Of a stretch of 64,000 nt of DNA, positions 10,834 through 22,635 are shown piece after piece. Positions within the stretch are counted from its first letter, which is position 1, and each line of letters opens with the position of its first letter. The position numbers were made by a program, and so were the translations under genes. This DNA is from Kingdonia uniflora. Lineage: Eukaryota; Streptophyta; Magnoliopsida; Ranunculales; Circaeasteraceae. The notes under the pieces were generated by a model that searched no databases, had not been told where the DNA came from, and worked only from the letters and a program-made list of their open reading frames with translations. The DNA lies in the NCBI GenBank assembly GCA_014058105.1, contig JACGCM010002331.1, positions 1,426,001 through 1,490,000 of the forward strand, in the 5' to 3' direction.

Positions 10834-11539
10834 TGTAGTAGCCTAATTGCAACCTTCTAGCTCCAGTCAAACACTCGAAGGCTAGATCGAAGCCTACCTA
10901 ATGACCCAAAGCCTAATAAACCCATAATCAATCCGTATGAAACTATACGAAAACTCAACTGTGAACAGGATTCGACCATTATCGCACGTGGTCGATGGAA
11001 AACATGTCAGACAGCCAGCTCACCAGACAGAATGACGGAGCGTGCCGCTAGACAACTACACTGTCAGATCCAACAATTGCAGTATCCGGACCAATAAGCT
11101 ACAGTGTCCAGAATAACGGCTCTAGTGTCAGACCCGACAGTTACGGCGTCAGAACTGGCTCTGGGTACAAGTCAGTTGTCCCAGAGGATACTCTTATAAT
11201 TTGACTTCCCATGGTGACTCAGCCCTTCCTATGTTTAATAAATATAAGGAAGGGGGAATTATGGAGGGGTTAGAAAAGCTCTCCCCACAGACCATGAACT
11301 TTACCTTCGAATACCCTGTAATCACCCTATACTCGAAACTTTAACTACTCGATCTTTATATCAGTACACTTAAAAATCCTCATCAGAGGTCATGGAGTGA
11401 CCCATTCTAGGCCCCCACGCAAGTATATTGCCAGTAGATTAGTCGCGTTATTACTGATTATATGCTTGAATCCTTTGGTTGAAGATAATATTCGTAGTGT
11501 AAGAGTCAACTTCCTTTCCCATGAAGTTAGGCCCCTACA
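10834..11539 (+). repeat. E2 5' LTR
   Basis: Starts TGTAGTAGCCTA and ends CCCCTACA. The rest matches 21927-22630 closely, including TAATGACCCAAAGCCTAAT, TCAGACAGCCAGCTCAC and the 3' segment from GGTC.TGGAGTGACCC. The TATA region reads AATAAATATAAGG here, against CTATAAATAGG in the 3' copy. Confidence 0.92.
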
Positions 11540-11556
11540 TTTGGCACCGACTGTGC
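11540..11556 (+). other. E2 primer binding site
   Basis: TTTGGCACCGACTGTGC follows the LTR directly. It differs from the E1 site by few bases and is the same general type. Confidence 0.75.
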
Positions 11557-12160
11557 TTTCCCAACCTACCAGTTTCCCCTGCCTTATACTTTCCTTTAAT
11601 AAATCCTACTAACCACTTTTAATATCCCCCACCCTCAGCTCTACTTCCACCCATGCCGACAACTCTGCTGACGGAGTGGCCGCCCGGCTCACCCTGCTTA
11701 CCCAGCAATTCGCTTAGGCTGAGGAGTGACACCGAACACAATTACAGAAGGAGCGTGAAGAACACCGTCTAGAGTTTGAAGCCAAACAGCAATGCCGTTT
11801 GGATGACGCAGATAAACAATATCATGCCCTCGATAACCTGCAGAATACAGTTTGCGAGTTGCAATGATCTCATCCTAAAGATTCCCTTCTACCGTCTTGA
11901 GCACCCGCCTCGCCATGCCACTTTGCCCGCGCCCGATTCTAGCCCCAACCGCCCCTCAAAGTACCCCCAGTCCATCTCGGCACTGAGGGTGCTCCCCCCA
12001 CTATTCCCCCTACTGGATCAGTCTACCTGGGCATACATCCCATGGAGGATTTATTAAATTCCACCCTTTGTACGACCAGAAACCCTAAACGCCGCCCTGC
12101 TCGAGAACATCTCGGGGAGCGTAGTGCCGAGACTACGATGAATATTCGGCCTCATCCCAT
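11557..12160 (+). other. E2 leader / gag N-terminal region, decayed
   Basis: About 600 bases before the first clear gag block. It is C-rich and includes a part that may once have coded for a coiled coil (repeated GAG/CAG-like codons at 11700-11850), but no single frame stays open. Confidence 0.4.
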
Positions 12161-13375
12161 TTGACAATAAAGATCCCCCCACACCCTGCCTATTGTACAC
12201 AGCAGGACCTTGACTACAAAATCCATCCTGCCATCTGCATCAGTGCGAGCCCTATACCGAATTCGTGGAGTCGGTTAAACAACCCCCTCTGTCCCAAACT
12301 CCCTACTATCGAGGTGCCTCTAAATTTCCGTGCTCCCAAAATCAGCAAATATTGCAACACCGACCCTCAATCCCACATCCTCGAATTCTAAAATACTTTA
12401 AGCCTTTACTCGATAGCCGACCACCTGATGTGTCAAATTTTTCCCACCAGCCTCACTGACAGCCCCCTTAGATATTATCATAACCTTCCCAGTGGCTCAT
12501 CCCGAAGCTTCGAACAATTATCTAGTCTTTTCATCACCCAATTTGCCTTCAACAAAGATCGAGAGGTCTGGGTCGATGCCCTCTTCAACATCCGCAAATC
12601 CCCCAGTGAAACCATCGAATCCTTCACAAAGAGGTTCTTCGACGAGTCGCGCAAGGTTGTAAACCTTAGCCGTGCGAACGTGGTGCTCGCTTATTCCAAT
12701 GTTTTACCGCATAACAGCCACATCAAAGAGTACCTAGTGCTCCACAAACCCTAAACCCTCGAGGAGATGTTATCCAAAGTTAACGGATACATTGACCTTG
12801 AGCGCCTTCGTGAGTCAAATCGCCAGGGGCAAGCTTTGAACCCCACTCCGAACAAACCTTGACAAGGCCAACCTTCTGCTCCAACACCCATTATCACTCC
12901 CGTCTCACAGGTGACTGAGAGCTGCAAACACCACCACACTAACGACACTACTGAATCCCGCAAAAATGGCTGAAGCTGGTCTTACCCAAGCTTACTGCTC
13001 CTATCAGTACCTTCTACCACAGATTCAGGTAGACCCCATATGGCATACCCCTTTCTCCATCAAGGTCAAACAATGCGAACCTTACTTCCAGAGCCATAAG
13101 TATAACTGCCACCACAACAACAAATGCTTCGCCCTGCAGCCGAACTCCCTAGTTACCTCGACGAGTCGTACCTCAAAACTCAACCCGCCCCTACTGCTGA
13201 CCGAGCCGAGGAACACATCTACCAGGTTCATTTCATCGAGGTAAATAATATCGATAGCGATTATTCTAAAAGTAAGTACAAGCGTGTCGAAGAATGCTGC
13301 AAACTTACTTACCAGGAGAAGCTACACACCCTCCTGCCAGAATCCAGTCAATATCCCCAACTCGAGGGTATCTGA
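12161..13375 (+). pseudogene. E2 gag
   Basis: One frame carries the gag protein with few stops. In order: FRAPKISKYCNTDPQSHI (about 12330-12380); the Retrotrans_gag core PLRYYHNLPSGSSRSFEQLS then FITQFAF (12465-12555); ETIESFTKRFFDESRKVVNL; TLEEMLSKVNGYIDLERL just after a stop at about 12752; and a C-terminal linker to 13375. The protein binds element RNA and forms particles. A clear CCHC zinc knuckle was not found. At least four in-frame stops mean it is not functional. Confidence 0.82.
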
Positions 13376-13860
13376 TTTATCGACTGCGATACTTTGAATG
13401 TTCATTTTCCCCATTCCGACTCTTTTGTCATTATGATTAATGTCGAACACCTCATCCTCCACACCATGCTTATCAATACGGGAAGTGCAGATGATATACT
13501 TTTTCTTCAAACCGTTCAAGCCATGAACAAAACATACCACATCACTGCCGCCAATGTTGAACTGAATGGTCTTAACGGGGCTACCAAAGTTTCCGTTGGT
13601 TGAATTAGCCTTTCGGTTACTGACGACCCAGTTACACTTTAAGCCAGTTTTCTTTTCATCGACAAGAAATCTTAATATCTCAGTATCCTTGGGAATGACT
13701 AGCTCCATGCCATGAGTGTCATACCTTTGACCTACCATCATACCCTACATTTTACTACCCCCTGTGGTATGTAGAACTTAAAAGGCTCCCAATGCCTCGC
13801 CCGTTCATGTGAACATCCATAGATCGATCAGGCCCAGAAACTCGTCAAACTACCATAACA
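13376..13860 (+). pseudogene. E2 aspartic protease
   Basis: In the same frame as gag, the block at about 13394-13603 reads HTMLINTGSADDILFLQTV, the retropepsin active-site region, followed by a hydrophobic segment with stops. The family motif is DTG(A/S); here the catalytic Asp codon has become Asn (NTG), which would abolish cleavage of the polyprotein. The rest of the protease is recognisable only in pieces up to about 13800. Confidence 0.75.
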
Positions 13861-13864
13861 ATCA

Positions 13865-15440
13865 TTGTCTCCTTCTATCTTTATACCTTTGACACCCGCC
13901 ATCTCACCCATCGAACCCACTGCCTATACTGAACTCGACAATCCTGGTCGAGGTACATTCATTGGTACCTTTCTAGATGAGGCCGAGCGCCTCAAACTCA
14001 CCAATTTCCTTCGTGCCAACAAAAACATCTTTACATGGACGTTTCAGGAGATGCCCGGTGTCGACCCCAGTTTAGCATGTCATCGCCTCGACCCAATCCT
14101 TCACTCTACAGCAGTAAAGCAGAAGGAGCATACATTGTCCCTACGACTTCGAGGAGCTGTAAACCTCGAGGTCGACAAGCTCATAGCCGCGGGTTTCATT
14201 AGCGAAGTCAAGTACACTGACTGGATATCCAACATTGTTAAAGTTGGATAGATTCCCCCTCCCGATCATTTTAGTCCTCTTAGATGCCATTACAGGACAT
14301 GAGGGACTATCAATGATGGATGCGGCTTTGGGTTACAATCAGGTACCCCTCCTCCCTGAGGATCAACTTAAAACTTCTTTTATCACTAAATAAGGCCTTT
14401 ACTATTTTAGCGTCGTGCCCTTCGGCCATAAAAATGTGGGCACCACTTACCAATGCCTTGCTGTAACTATGTTTAAGCCTTTGCTTGGAAAGTCGGTCAA
14501 AGTTTTCATCGATGACATGTTATGCAAGAGCCTCCAAAAACAGACCCACATTTAGGACCTAACCGAAGCCTTCTCGATACTTCGAACATGCAACTTGAAA
14601 CTTAACCCAGATAAATGCCAACTTGGTGCTTCGTCTGGTAAATTCTTAGGCCACCTCGTCAGCAAATGAGGTATCGTGATCGGCCCTACTTATATCCGAG
14701 CCCTTATCGGCATACCTTCCCCCCGAACCAAAAAAGATATCCAAAAGGTGGCTTGTAAGATAGCGGCCCTTAACCGTTTTATTTTGAAATCCTCAGACCG
14801 CTATGCTTGGCTACTCTCTCTCTTACGCGATCAAGGCATTCTCAAGGCCAAAATGAAAAATAACCCTAAGATCAATTGGATACCCGACTGTGAACAAGCC
14901 TTTCTCAAACTGAAAACATACCTCGGTCGACCACCCATCATCAGTATGGCTATTGAAGGCGAAATACTTTCTTTATACCTTGCGGTCACCGACACTTCTA
15001 TCAGTTCAGTCCTCAGTCGACTTGAATCCAACATCACGAAACCTGTATACTTTATTAGCAAAACCCTGACACCTGTAAAAACTCATTACACGGGCGTTTT
15101 CTCCTCACCCTCGTCTACTCTTCTCAAAAACTTAAACCATATTTTCAAGCTCACCCTATCCGTGTTATCACAAGTTATCCCCTTCGAGAAGTACTCAGCA
15201 AGAAAGACAAATCTAAACGGGTACAGTAGTAGTCACTTTATCTTGCAGAACAACGAGGCTGAGTATGAAGCCTTGATCCATGGCCTCGACCTCGCACTTG
15301 ATCTTGGTGTTCCAAAACTGGCAGTTTTTACAGATTCCCAGCTTGTTCAGAGAGAATACACTGGTAAAAATTAAGCCAACAGTCGCATGGCTGAGTATGC
15401 TGCTATCGTCTGCCAGTGTATGGACCATTTTCCTAAAAAA
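13865..15440 (+). pseudogene. E2 reverse transcriptase-RNase H
   Basis: The RT begins in the gag frame (ELDNPGRGTFIGTFL, NIFTWTFQEMPGVDPSLACH, VDKLIAAGFISEVKY). At about 14250 a deletion removes the KKNGKWR..VDFRDLNKA-type segment and changes the frame, resuming at FPLPII and MMDAALGYNQVPL. The active site reads VFIDDML (Asp pair intact), then KLNPDKCQLG and FLGHLVSK. The connection and RNase H follow (KPVYFISKTLTPV, NEAEYEALIHGLDLAL, VFTDSQLV). A second deletion near 15200 has removed the first RNase H Asp block. Each deletion alone would inactivate the enzyme. Confidence 0.88.
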
Positions 15441-16895
15441 TCTTCTATTACTCACTACTCCTGAGGTGAAAATTGATACGCAGATGCCCTTGCCTACATA
15501 GCAGCTATGTTAGGCCAGTTCAAATCTCGAACACTCCATATCGAAGTACTCGAACGCCAAAGAATTTACCAGATGGAAGTAAATGCCATCAATACTAGGG
15601 GCAAGAGTCTCAATCCAGATGACTGGAGAATACCATTTCTCTCATACTTCAACCGGTCTACCCTGCCAGACGACCCCATAGCCAAACGGTCGTTATTAGA
15701 GAACTACCACAAATACAACATTCTCAAAAGAAAATTACATTGCAAATCCCCAAATGGCATCCTCCTTAGATGCATATCTCAAAACGAAGCCTCTGAAATT
15801 CTTTCTAAACTCCGTGAAGTTACTAGCGGTGCTCACACTGCTGGTCGGTCTATGGCCTTTCGAACCGTCTCCCAAGGTCTATTCTGGCCAAATATGAAGA
15901 AGCAAACCGAGGAGTACGCCAAATACTGTGACAAATGCGAACGTCACGCCCACAACATCCATAGCCCTTCCCAAGACCTCCATTTTAGTTATGTCTCTTG
16001 GCCATTAAAGCGTTGGGCCATCGATCTTGTGGGTTCTTTTCTTAAAGCATCGGGTAACCGCAAAAATGTTCTTATAGCAATAGATTACTTTACTAAATGG
16101 GTCAGAGCCATGCCTTTATGCTGAACTAGAGAAGAAGAAGTCATCAAATTTCTATGGGTGAATATTATTAAACGCTTTGGCTGCCCTCATATGATTCGAT
16201 GTGACAATGGTCCTAAATTTATTAGGAACAAAGTCCAAAATTTCCTTAAGAAGTGCAACATCATCTTCTCCCCCTCAATACCTTGCTACCCCCAAGGGAA
16301 TGGTCAGGTCGAAGCAATCAATAAAACAATAGTCTGCGGTCTCAAGAAGCATGACAATGTAAAGAAAAAATGAAGGGTTCAAGAACTACAACATGTCCTC
16401 TAGGCCTATCGAACAACACCACGAAAGGCGACGGGTTGCACACCTTTTCTTCTAGACTATGGTACCAAAGCAGTGCTACCCACTCAATTTGAAGTGCCAG
16501 CACGCGATCCTAACCCCCCAGACAAAGATAATGAGTTTGAACTCAGAAGTGATATGTTGTGGATCGACAAAACCAGAGACTGAGTCATCGCTTATCTCTA
16601 CCGGTATCATCTCTCCTTTCAAAAGTCATACAAGAAGAGAGTTCGACCACGCAGTTTTAACATTGGAGATATTGTACTTCGACATGTCACAATGTCTTCG
16701 AAGCCTCGAAATGCCAGCAAACTTGTTGAATCCTAGGAAGGACCATACATCGTGTACGATAAAATTGATAAGGGTTCATATTACCTGATGACAGAAGACG
16801 AAGAGCCTCTACCTAATCCATGGAATACAATACAGCTAGTCTCACACAAAAGACAACGGCCTCCACCTTGTTTGCCTGATGTAAATACAGAATAA
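15441..16895 (+). pseudogene. E2 integrase
   Basis: In the frame used since 14250: the zinc-binding region (GAHTAGRSMAFRTVSQGLFW, then CDKCERH) at about 15825-15950, and the catalytic core with Asp in WAIDLVG, Asp in MIRCDNGPKF and Glu in NGQVEAINK, so the D,D,E triad is intact. It ends with the AYRTTPRKATGCTPF-type region and a C-terminal domain (FNIGDIVLRHV, EGPYIVYDKIDKGSYYL) stopping at about 16895. Stops occur after KWVRAMPLC, after VKKK and later. It would insert element cDNA; the stops make it inactive. Confidence 0.88.
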
Positions 16896-16945
16896 TCAAT
16901 TAACATATTTTTTCCCTGAAGTTCGCATCACATCTTCCAGTAAAA

Positions 16946-17625
16946 TTTTCAAGTCTTCAAATTTGAGCAAACTCGAGGGGCATGAATGGTCGAACAGACC
17001 GGACCTTCGGGAATGCATTGGGGGTGACCATGTTATGCTTCGACTAGGCTCAGGCCTTCAAAGTCTAGTGAATTTCTTGGTATAACCTAAGTATCATGTC
17101 AACCCTTCGACCAGACTGATACTTGGGGGCGACCTCAAAAATTTTCAAGTCTCCAAATTTGAGCAAACTCGAGAGGTATGAATGGTCGAACAGACCGAAC
17201 CTTTGGGAATGTATTGGGGGTGACCACGTTATGCTTCAAATAGGCTCAGGCCTTCGAAGTTCAGTGAATTTCTTGGTATAACCTAAGTATCATGTCAACC
17301 CTTCGGCCAGAGTGATACATGAGGGGGACCTCAAAAAATTTTAAGTCTCCAAATTCGAGCAAACTCGAGGGGCATGAATGGTCGAACAAACCAGACCCTC
17401 GAGAATGCATTGGGAGTGACCATGTTCTGCTTCGACTAGGTTCAGGCCATTGAAGTCCAGTAAATTTCTTGGTATAACCTAAGTATCATGTCAACCCCTC
17501 TACCAGACTGTTACTTGGGGGCGACCTCAAAAAATTTCAAGTCTCCAAATTCGAGCAAACTCAAGGGGTAAGAATGGTTGATAGACCGGGCCCTCAAGAA
17601 TGCATTGGGGGTGACCATGTTAAAG
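16946..17625 (+). repeat. 196-bp tandem array after E2 pol
   Basis: The word CAAGTCTCCAAATTTGAGCA recurs at 16950, 17146, 17342 and 17538, a constant spacing of 196 bases, giving about 3.5 copies. Each unit contains GGTCGAACAGACCGGACC, CATTGGGGGTGACCATGTT, GTATAACCTAAGTATCATGT and GGGGGCGACCTCAAAAA. It codes for nothing. It lies directly downstream of the integrase end, as tandem repeats do in other Tat-type elements. Confidence 0.92.
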
Positions 17626-17984
17626 TATCATGACTACCTTTCTACTGATACTCAGGGAACCACCTCGAAGCTCTTCAAGGTTCGATAATTCTACGAGCAT
17701 TTTATACTTCCAACATACACAGATACAAGTATACGAAAATATCAACAACTCCACTACATGCAAGAAGTCTCATTACAACATATATCAGATAATCAAGTTC
17801 AACACAAATCAACAAACCAATTCAAATCAAGTTCAGCACATATCAGCATTTCAAATTAATCACAAGTTAATAGCTCAAGTTCAAATTAGTTACACATTAT
17901 TCAAACTAGTACTCAAAGTATTTCAAACCTTAACAAGTTTATAGAAAAGAGTCTTTGTTACAACAAGACAACAATAACAATACC

Positions 17985-20146
17985 TCATACAGGAGTGGCC
18001 ACACCATCTCCTCCTTCAGGCTCTTTAGCGCCAATACCTCCAATATCCTCAGCAAAAGGATTCGACCCAGCGGCGTCTGCGACTTCATCAGTTACAGTCC
18101 CAGTAACAGCTTCTTCTCCTGCATGAGTCTCTATGCCACCTCCCACAGCTATACCAACAACATCTACTTTTATCCGCTCTGTCTGAACAACATCTTTGAT
18201 GATAGAATCATTGATTGTGGAAAAGCATTTCAAAGTTTCGGGATCATACCCCAAATCTTTCATGAACATCTTCAGCCTGACAGTAGTTTCACATTCATCA
18301 TCGAACTGCCCTTGAAAGGTCACCCTCTATTCTTTCATTGCCTTATTCTTCTCAACAAGCTTCGACTCCAGTACCTGCGTATGGTTGTAGCGTTGAGCTT
18401 CGAGTCTCCTCTCACATTCAGATTTTATAGTCAACTGCTCTTGCTTTAAAACTTTAATCTCAGACGCCAGCAACGCCTCGGTCCCTCGAGCGAGTTCTAG
18501 ATTGTCAACTGTTTGTTTCATCTGCCTCGTTGTTACTTTTTGGGCCTTGATAAAAGCTTGCAACCAAGCATGTGTCTGCTAGAATATTTGAGCCATCAGT
18601 ACTCCTCGAAGGAGGATGAATTTTAGAAAAAAATTAGAATTTAAAAAAAAAAATAGTTACCTGATGTAAAGTCTTATTCATCCGCCTCCCAGCCTCCTCT
18701 GGGTTATTACCGCAGAGCGTTGCCATCGAAGCAGCTGTAGCTTGAGCATGCTCTTCTAGTTCAGCTTCTGTTAGTACTTCATCCACATCCTCCGTATCAT
18801 CCCCCCTGTCCCCTACGCCTCTTACGCTGACTTAATTTTAGCAGTTGGACCTTCGGAGATTCAGGAAAGACCTTCCCCATCCCTTTGTCAGCCTGCATCG
18901 ACACCTACTTTGATGCATCACGACCTATTTCGGGCACTAGCACTACCTGCCTCGGGGCCTGCTGCCTTTTTGAAGCATAATTCACCTTTATCGACAATCT
19001 CACTTTCTATATTCCTTTTACCCCTCTCAAAGCACCTTCGCCTCCCCTTTTATTTTATGGCTTCAGAGTAACAGGAACGTTTCAAAGCAGAGAATTTGTC
19101 TTCCTCTGCCTCTTCCTTTTTATACCTAGCTTCCTGAACACACAATCTACCCACTCCTCTCCCAAGTTGATCAGCTCGTCAATATAATTTCTCGGATTTG
19201 CCAAAGTTCGGTTACTAGGTGCTGCAAAAAAAATATAAACATGTTTATCAGTCTATTCGATCAATATTTTAAAAAATCTTCAACTATCAACTTTCTTGGA
19301 TTATAGACCATATGCTGTAGCTTATAAATGTCCTCTCCTTTGGCATTCTCATAATTTCCCTGTACCACAACCAAGTCCTTATCCAACCCTCGACCTATTG
19401 AGCACAAATCAAACAACCAGGGCTTATCTACGTGATAGTGGATGTGGTACGTGTCCATCTTCTGGTTTACTTCCTCGAGTAGAACGACACAATATCGTAC
19501 TACCCGATCAAGCCCATCCCCCCACTTTTCAATTATGCATTCATACCCTCGACCACCTTCACCATTTCATCGATGTTCCCATTCATCTAGCATGGGGAAA
19601 CTTCCCAGAAGTTCAAAACATCCTTTACCAGCCTTCGATGGGGAAGTTGCATTCCTAGCCGAATCTGGCCTCTAAATGCCATGAAACCCTCTCAGGGTTT
19701 AGACCTGAAGGTATACCCAAACCCCACTGTATATAATATTACCCCTACATTTGACAACTCGAGCTTAGCCACAAATCGATCTAGTCTCAGTTTTTCTTTA
19801 GCCGAGACAGACCCCGCAGCTTCGCCCGAATCAGGCGAACTCTCACTATTACCACTCTGCTCCTCCTCTTCTCTTTCATCCCTCGAAGGCTCGACACTAC
19901 CGTCGTGTCCCCTTCTCTTCCTCCCTCTATCTCCCCATCCCTCTCTTCGGTTACTCGAGCCTTTCGACGGCTCTTTCTCGAAGCCCCAATTTCAAGAGCC
20001 ACTGCGGCTAATGGGGCATCTATTGTAATGTCTAACTCTCCTACGCCATTGTTCTCACCTGCTGGAGCATGACCAGACACACTCGGTTCATTTTCTTCGA
20101 TCTCCTCATCTTTCAGCCTCAATCGCAAAGATCGACGGTTACACAT
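17985..20146 (-). pseudogene. E2 antisense gene: transposon-associated coiled-coil protein
   Basis: It is read opposite to gag-pol. From the start: ATG at 20146 opens an Arg/Glu-rich block (MCNRRSLRLRLKDEEIEENE) to 19787; then a globular part around 19680-19261 (GNIDEMVKVVEGMNA, KPWLFDLCSIGRGLD, VVVQGNYENAKGED) that looks like the PF04195 'putative gypsy type transposon' family; then, after a likely intron at about 18595-18661, a coiled-coil block (18563-18327) and an acidic, Gly-rich C-terminus (18323-17985) with NPFAEDIGG. The last two blocks are in one frame separated by one stop. Extra antisense ORFs between pol and the 3' LTR are known from Tat elements; function unknown. Confidence 0.65.
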
Positions 20147-20429
20147 TTTACCCTATAGAAGAAGTGGCATACAATTAAATTGATATATTTGACTATTACG
20201 TGCCAATAACTTATTTCGATCTACCTTCCCCAACTCAAACCACCATAGTTGAACATTCGATTACAGTTCTGGTCACCACCCAATATTACTACTTTCTTAT
20301 TGGGCCGAACCTCCAGCCACTTGGATCATCCTCTCCCTCGGCCAGGCCTTCGGCAACAAAACCCTAACAACACCAACCCCTCAAAACATTTACAATAGAC
20401 AAAATTACATAGGCGAACTACATTTAACG

Positions 20430-20438
20430 TATTTATAG
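20430..20438 (-). promoter_or_regulatory. Possible TATA box of the E2 antisense gene
   Basis: The minus strand reads CTATAAATA, about 285 bases upstream of the ATG at 20146. No other good minus-strand TATA word was noticed between them. Similar boxes precede the antisense ORFs of E4. Confidence 0.45.
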
Positions 20439-21912
20439 AGAAGGTCAGACGAATACCTATATGGTTGATTCAGGCAATAACAAAGAACAGTCCTTCCTCT
20501 CATCTTCAACAAGAACTTCCTTAGCAATGGAGTATGTTCTCTTTCTGACTTTCTATTTTTTCTTTTCCTTGCAAATTAGGAATAGTAATTTCTTTCTGCC
20601 TCTATAAATACCTCCCCAAAATATTAATAAACAGCCTCGATTTCCAAAATTGCTATCATTACCACTACCCCGCTACCCCTACTTTTCGGCTGAGTTGCAT
20701 TTTGACGCCTTTACCCTCAACAACTCACACGTGCACCTCCCGCGCCAACAATTAACAATTTTATATTAACCTACTCAAACCTTCTGGTATCCTATCCGAA
20801 GTCGTCCAATCAAATCTATACATCATGTCAACCTTTTTCCTGTAATCTAAGAAAACATCATGATGACCTGCAGGGCACTCTGCTCTATGAACAGTACCGC
20901 TTCTGATATGCAAGCTATTTTGGTTGTTAGGTTTTGCAGGCGAAGCCCATTTATGTCCGAAGCCCATCGACCATCGAAATCCCTTCCTTCCATCTACGAA
21001 TCATCGCTTATAATGTATCTCAAGCATTCGTCCACACATACCCGATATTCGATTTCAAAATTTGTCATTCATTCAATTTCCTACATGCACGTCATTTGAC
21101 AAGCTGTCTTCATGCCTAAATTACCATCGTGTATTGTGGTTGTCCTACTTATGCAAAATTAGTTAAATATCATACCTCGATAATTGTTTCAATATATTCC
21201 ATTTCGTTCGAGCAACGATGGTTACACCAATTGAAAAAATATATATATATATATACAAACATCAACAAAAAATAGAAACCTTTGAAAACAGTCATACAAA
21301 AAAAATACCCATCACCACCACCCTGCCACCACATTGTGAAGAACCCCCTATTTACAGACGGGGCAGCTCCTCTTACACAGCCCTTGTTCTTCTTCGGCAA
21401 CCTGGCCCTGGTCCTCCTATTCTATTATTCGCTCAGCCAAGCTCTGCAGGAAAAGTTAACGTTCCCCGGCCGTTGGAAACCACCACTGCAGTATTCCATA
21501 TAAGTATGCATACGATTGCCCGTTGATCGGCTCCCCAGGTTCTAGTTCCACCAGGTCTGGCATGACCCAGTCCAACCCTCTGTTACCAAAGATCCTTATT
21601 TACAGTTCGGCCGTCTTGCATCCTATCCGACGGTCCCTTTCTGTCATCCTCCTTTGATGTCTGGTGTTAGGTGTATTCTCCATGATGAAATTTGCAGAAG
21701 ATGAAGAAGAAAGTATGCAGAGTTACCCCCTCATTACCCATATTTATACCTCCATTAATCTCATTTATTACACCGAATTCACCACTACTTCTTAATTACC
21801 ATCCTTTATTACCTCCCTCAGAATTCCAACATGCAACAATCAACCCTTTAACTTCCAACACCCAATCGTTTTTCTCAGTAAATGCCGCTACACCTATTTT
21901 TGAGGTCCCTGC
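20439..21912. other. E2 region between antisense gene and PPT
   Basis: About 1.5 kb without a gene I can support. It holds a plus-strand CTATAAATAC word at about 20602, an AT dinucleotide run at about 21238-21256 and a short GC-rich patch near 21400-21490. Open frames here are short and show no family motif. Confidence 0.4.
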
Positions 21913-21926
21913 TGAGAAAGGGAAAA
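21913..21926 (+). other. E2 polypurine tract
   Basis: GAGAAAGGGAAAA directly precedes the TGTAG start of the 3' LTR, the expected primer site for plus-strand synthesis. Confidence 0.8.
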
Positions 21927-22630
21927 TGTAGTAGCCTACTCGTAGCCTTCTAGCTCCTGTCAAGCACTCGAAGGCTACATCAAAGCCTGCCTAATGACCC
22001 AAAGCCTAATAAACCCATAATCAATCCCTCTGAGACTATACGAAAACTCAACTGTGAACAGGATTTAACCAAGATCGTACGTGGTCGAAGGAGAACATGT
22101 CAGACAGCCAGCTCACTAGACAGAATGGCAAAGCGTGCCGCTCGACAACTACAGTCTCTGATCCAACAACTGCAGTATCAAAACCAACAAGCTACAGTGT
22201 TAGGAACAAGCTCCAGTATCAGACTCGACAGTTACAGCGTTAGAACCGGCTCCGGGTACAAGTCAGTTCTCTTAGAGGATTTTCTTGTAGTTGTACCTCC
22301 CATGGTGACTCAGCCCTTCCTATGTTCTATAAATAGGAGGGAGGGGGAATTTTGGAGTGATTAGAAAAACTTTCACCACAAACCTTGAACTTTACCTTCG
22401 AATAGCCTGTAATCACCCTGTACTCAAAACTTTGACTACTCAATTTTTATATCAGTACTCTTAAAAATCCTCATCAGAGGTCGTGGAGTGACCCATTCTA
22501 GGCCTCCATACAAGTATATTGCCAGTAGATTAGTCATGTTATTACTGATTATATACTTGAATCCTTTGGTTGAAGATAATATTCGTAGTGTAAGAGTCAA
22601 CTTCCTTTCCCGCGAAGTTAGGCCCCAGTA
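21927..22630 (+). repeat. E2 3' LTR
   Basis: Direct repeat of 10834-11539. It starts TGTAGTAGCC and ends CCCCAGTA (CA mutated to TA). TATA box CTATAAATAGG near 22327-22337. Confidence 0.92.
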
Positions 22631-22635
22631 ATATA
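22631..22635. repeat. E2 target-site duplication, right copy (ATATA)
   Basis: Pairs with ATATG at 10829-10833. The sequence after it (ACCACAACAACATGATTGAG) corresponds to E5 at about 61705-61722, showing that E1 gag resumes here. Confidence 0.75.

Larger units (their letters stand above)
10834..22630 (+). mobile_element. E2: Tat-like Ty3/gypsy retrotransposon nested in E1 gag
   Basis: The LTRs at 10834-11539 and 21927-22630 are about 705 bp each and flank PBS, gag, PR, RT-RH, INT, a 196-bp tandem array, an antisense gene and a PPT. Total length is 11.8 kb. Its gag/pol is GC-richer than that of E1 and clearly a different family within the same lineage. The coding region has internal deletions and stops, so E2 cannot move by itself. 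Confidence 0.92.

Noticed and set aside
13322..13741. 139-residue minus-strand open frame
   Set aside because: It lies exactly opposite the E2 protease reading, which has clear retropepsin motifs; the minus reading has none.
17955..18449. 164-residue plus-strand open frame
   Set aside because: It is the reverse of the coiled-coil and acidic C-terminus of the E2 antisense gene; its Ser/Phe-rich composition is typical of such a shadow.
19296..20028. Plus-strand open frames of 77-120 residues
   Set aside because: Pro/Ser-rich shadows of the E2 antisense gene N-terminal exons.
21218..21526. Overlapping plus-strand open frames near the E2 3' LTR
   Set aside because: Short, start in an AT run, with no family motif or counterpart in another element.
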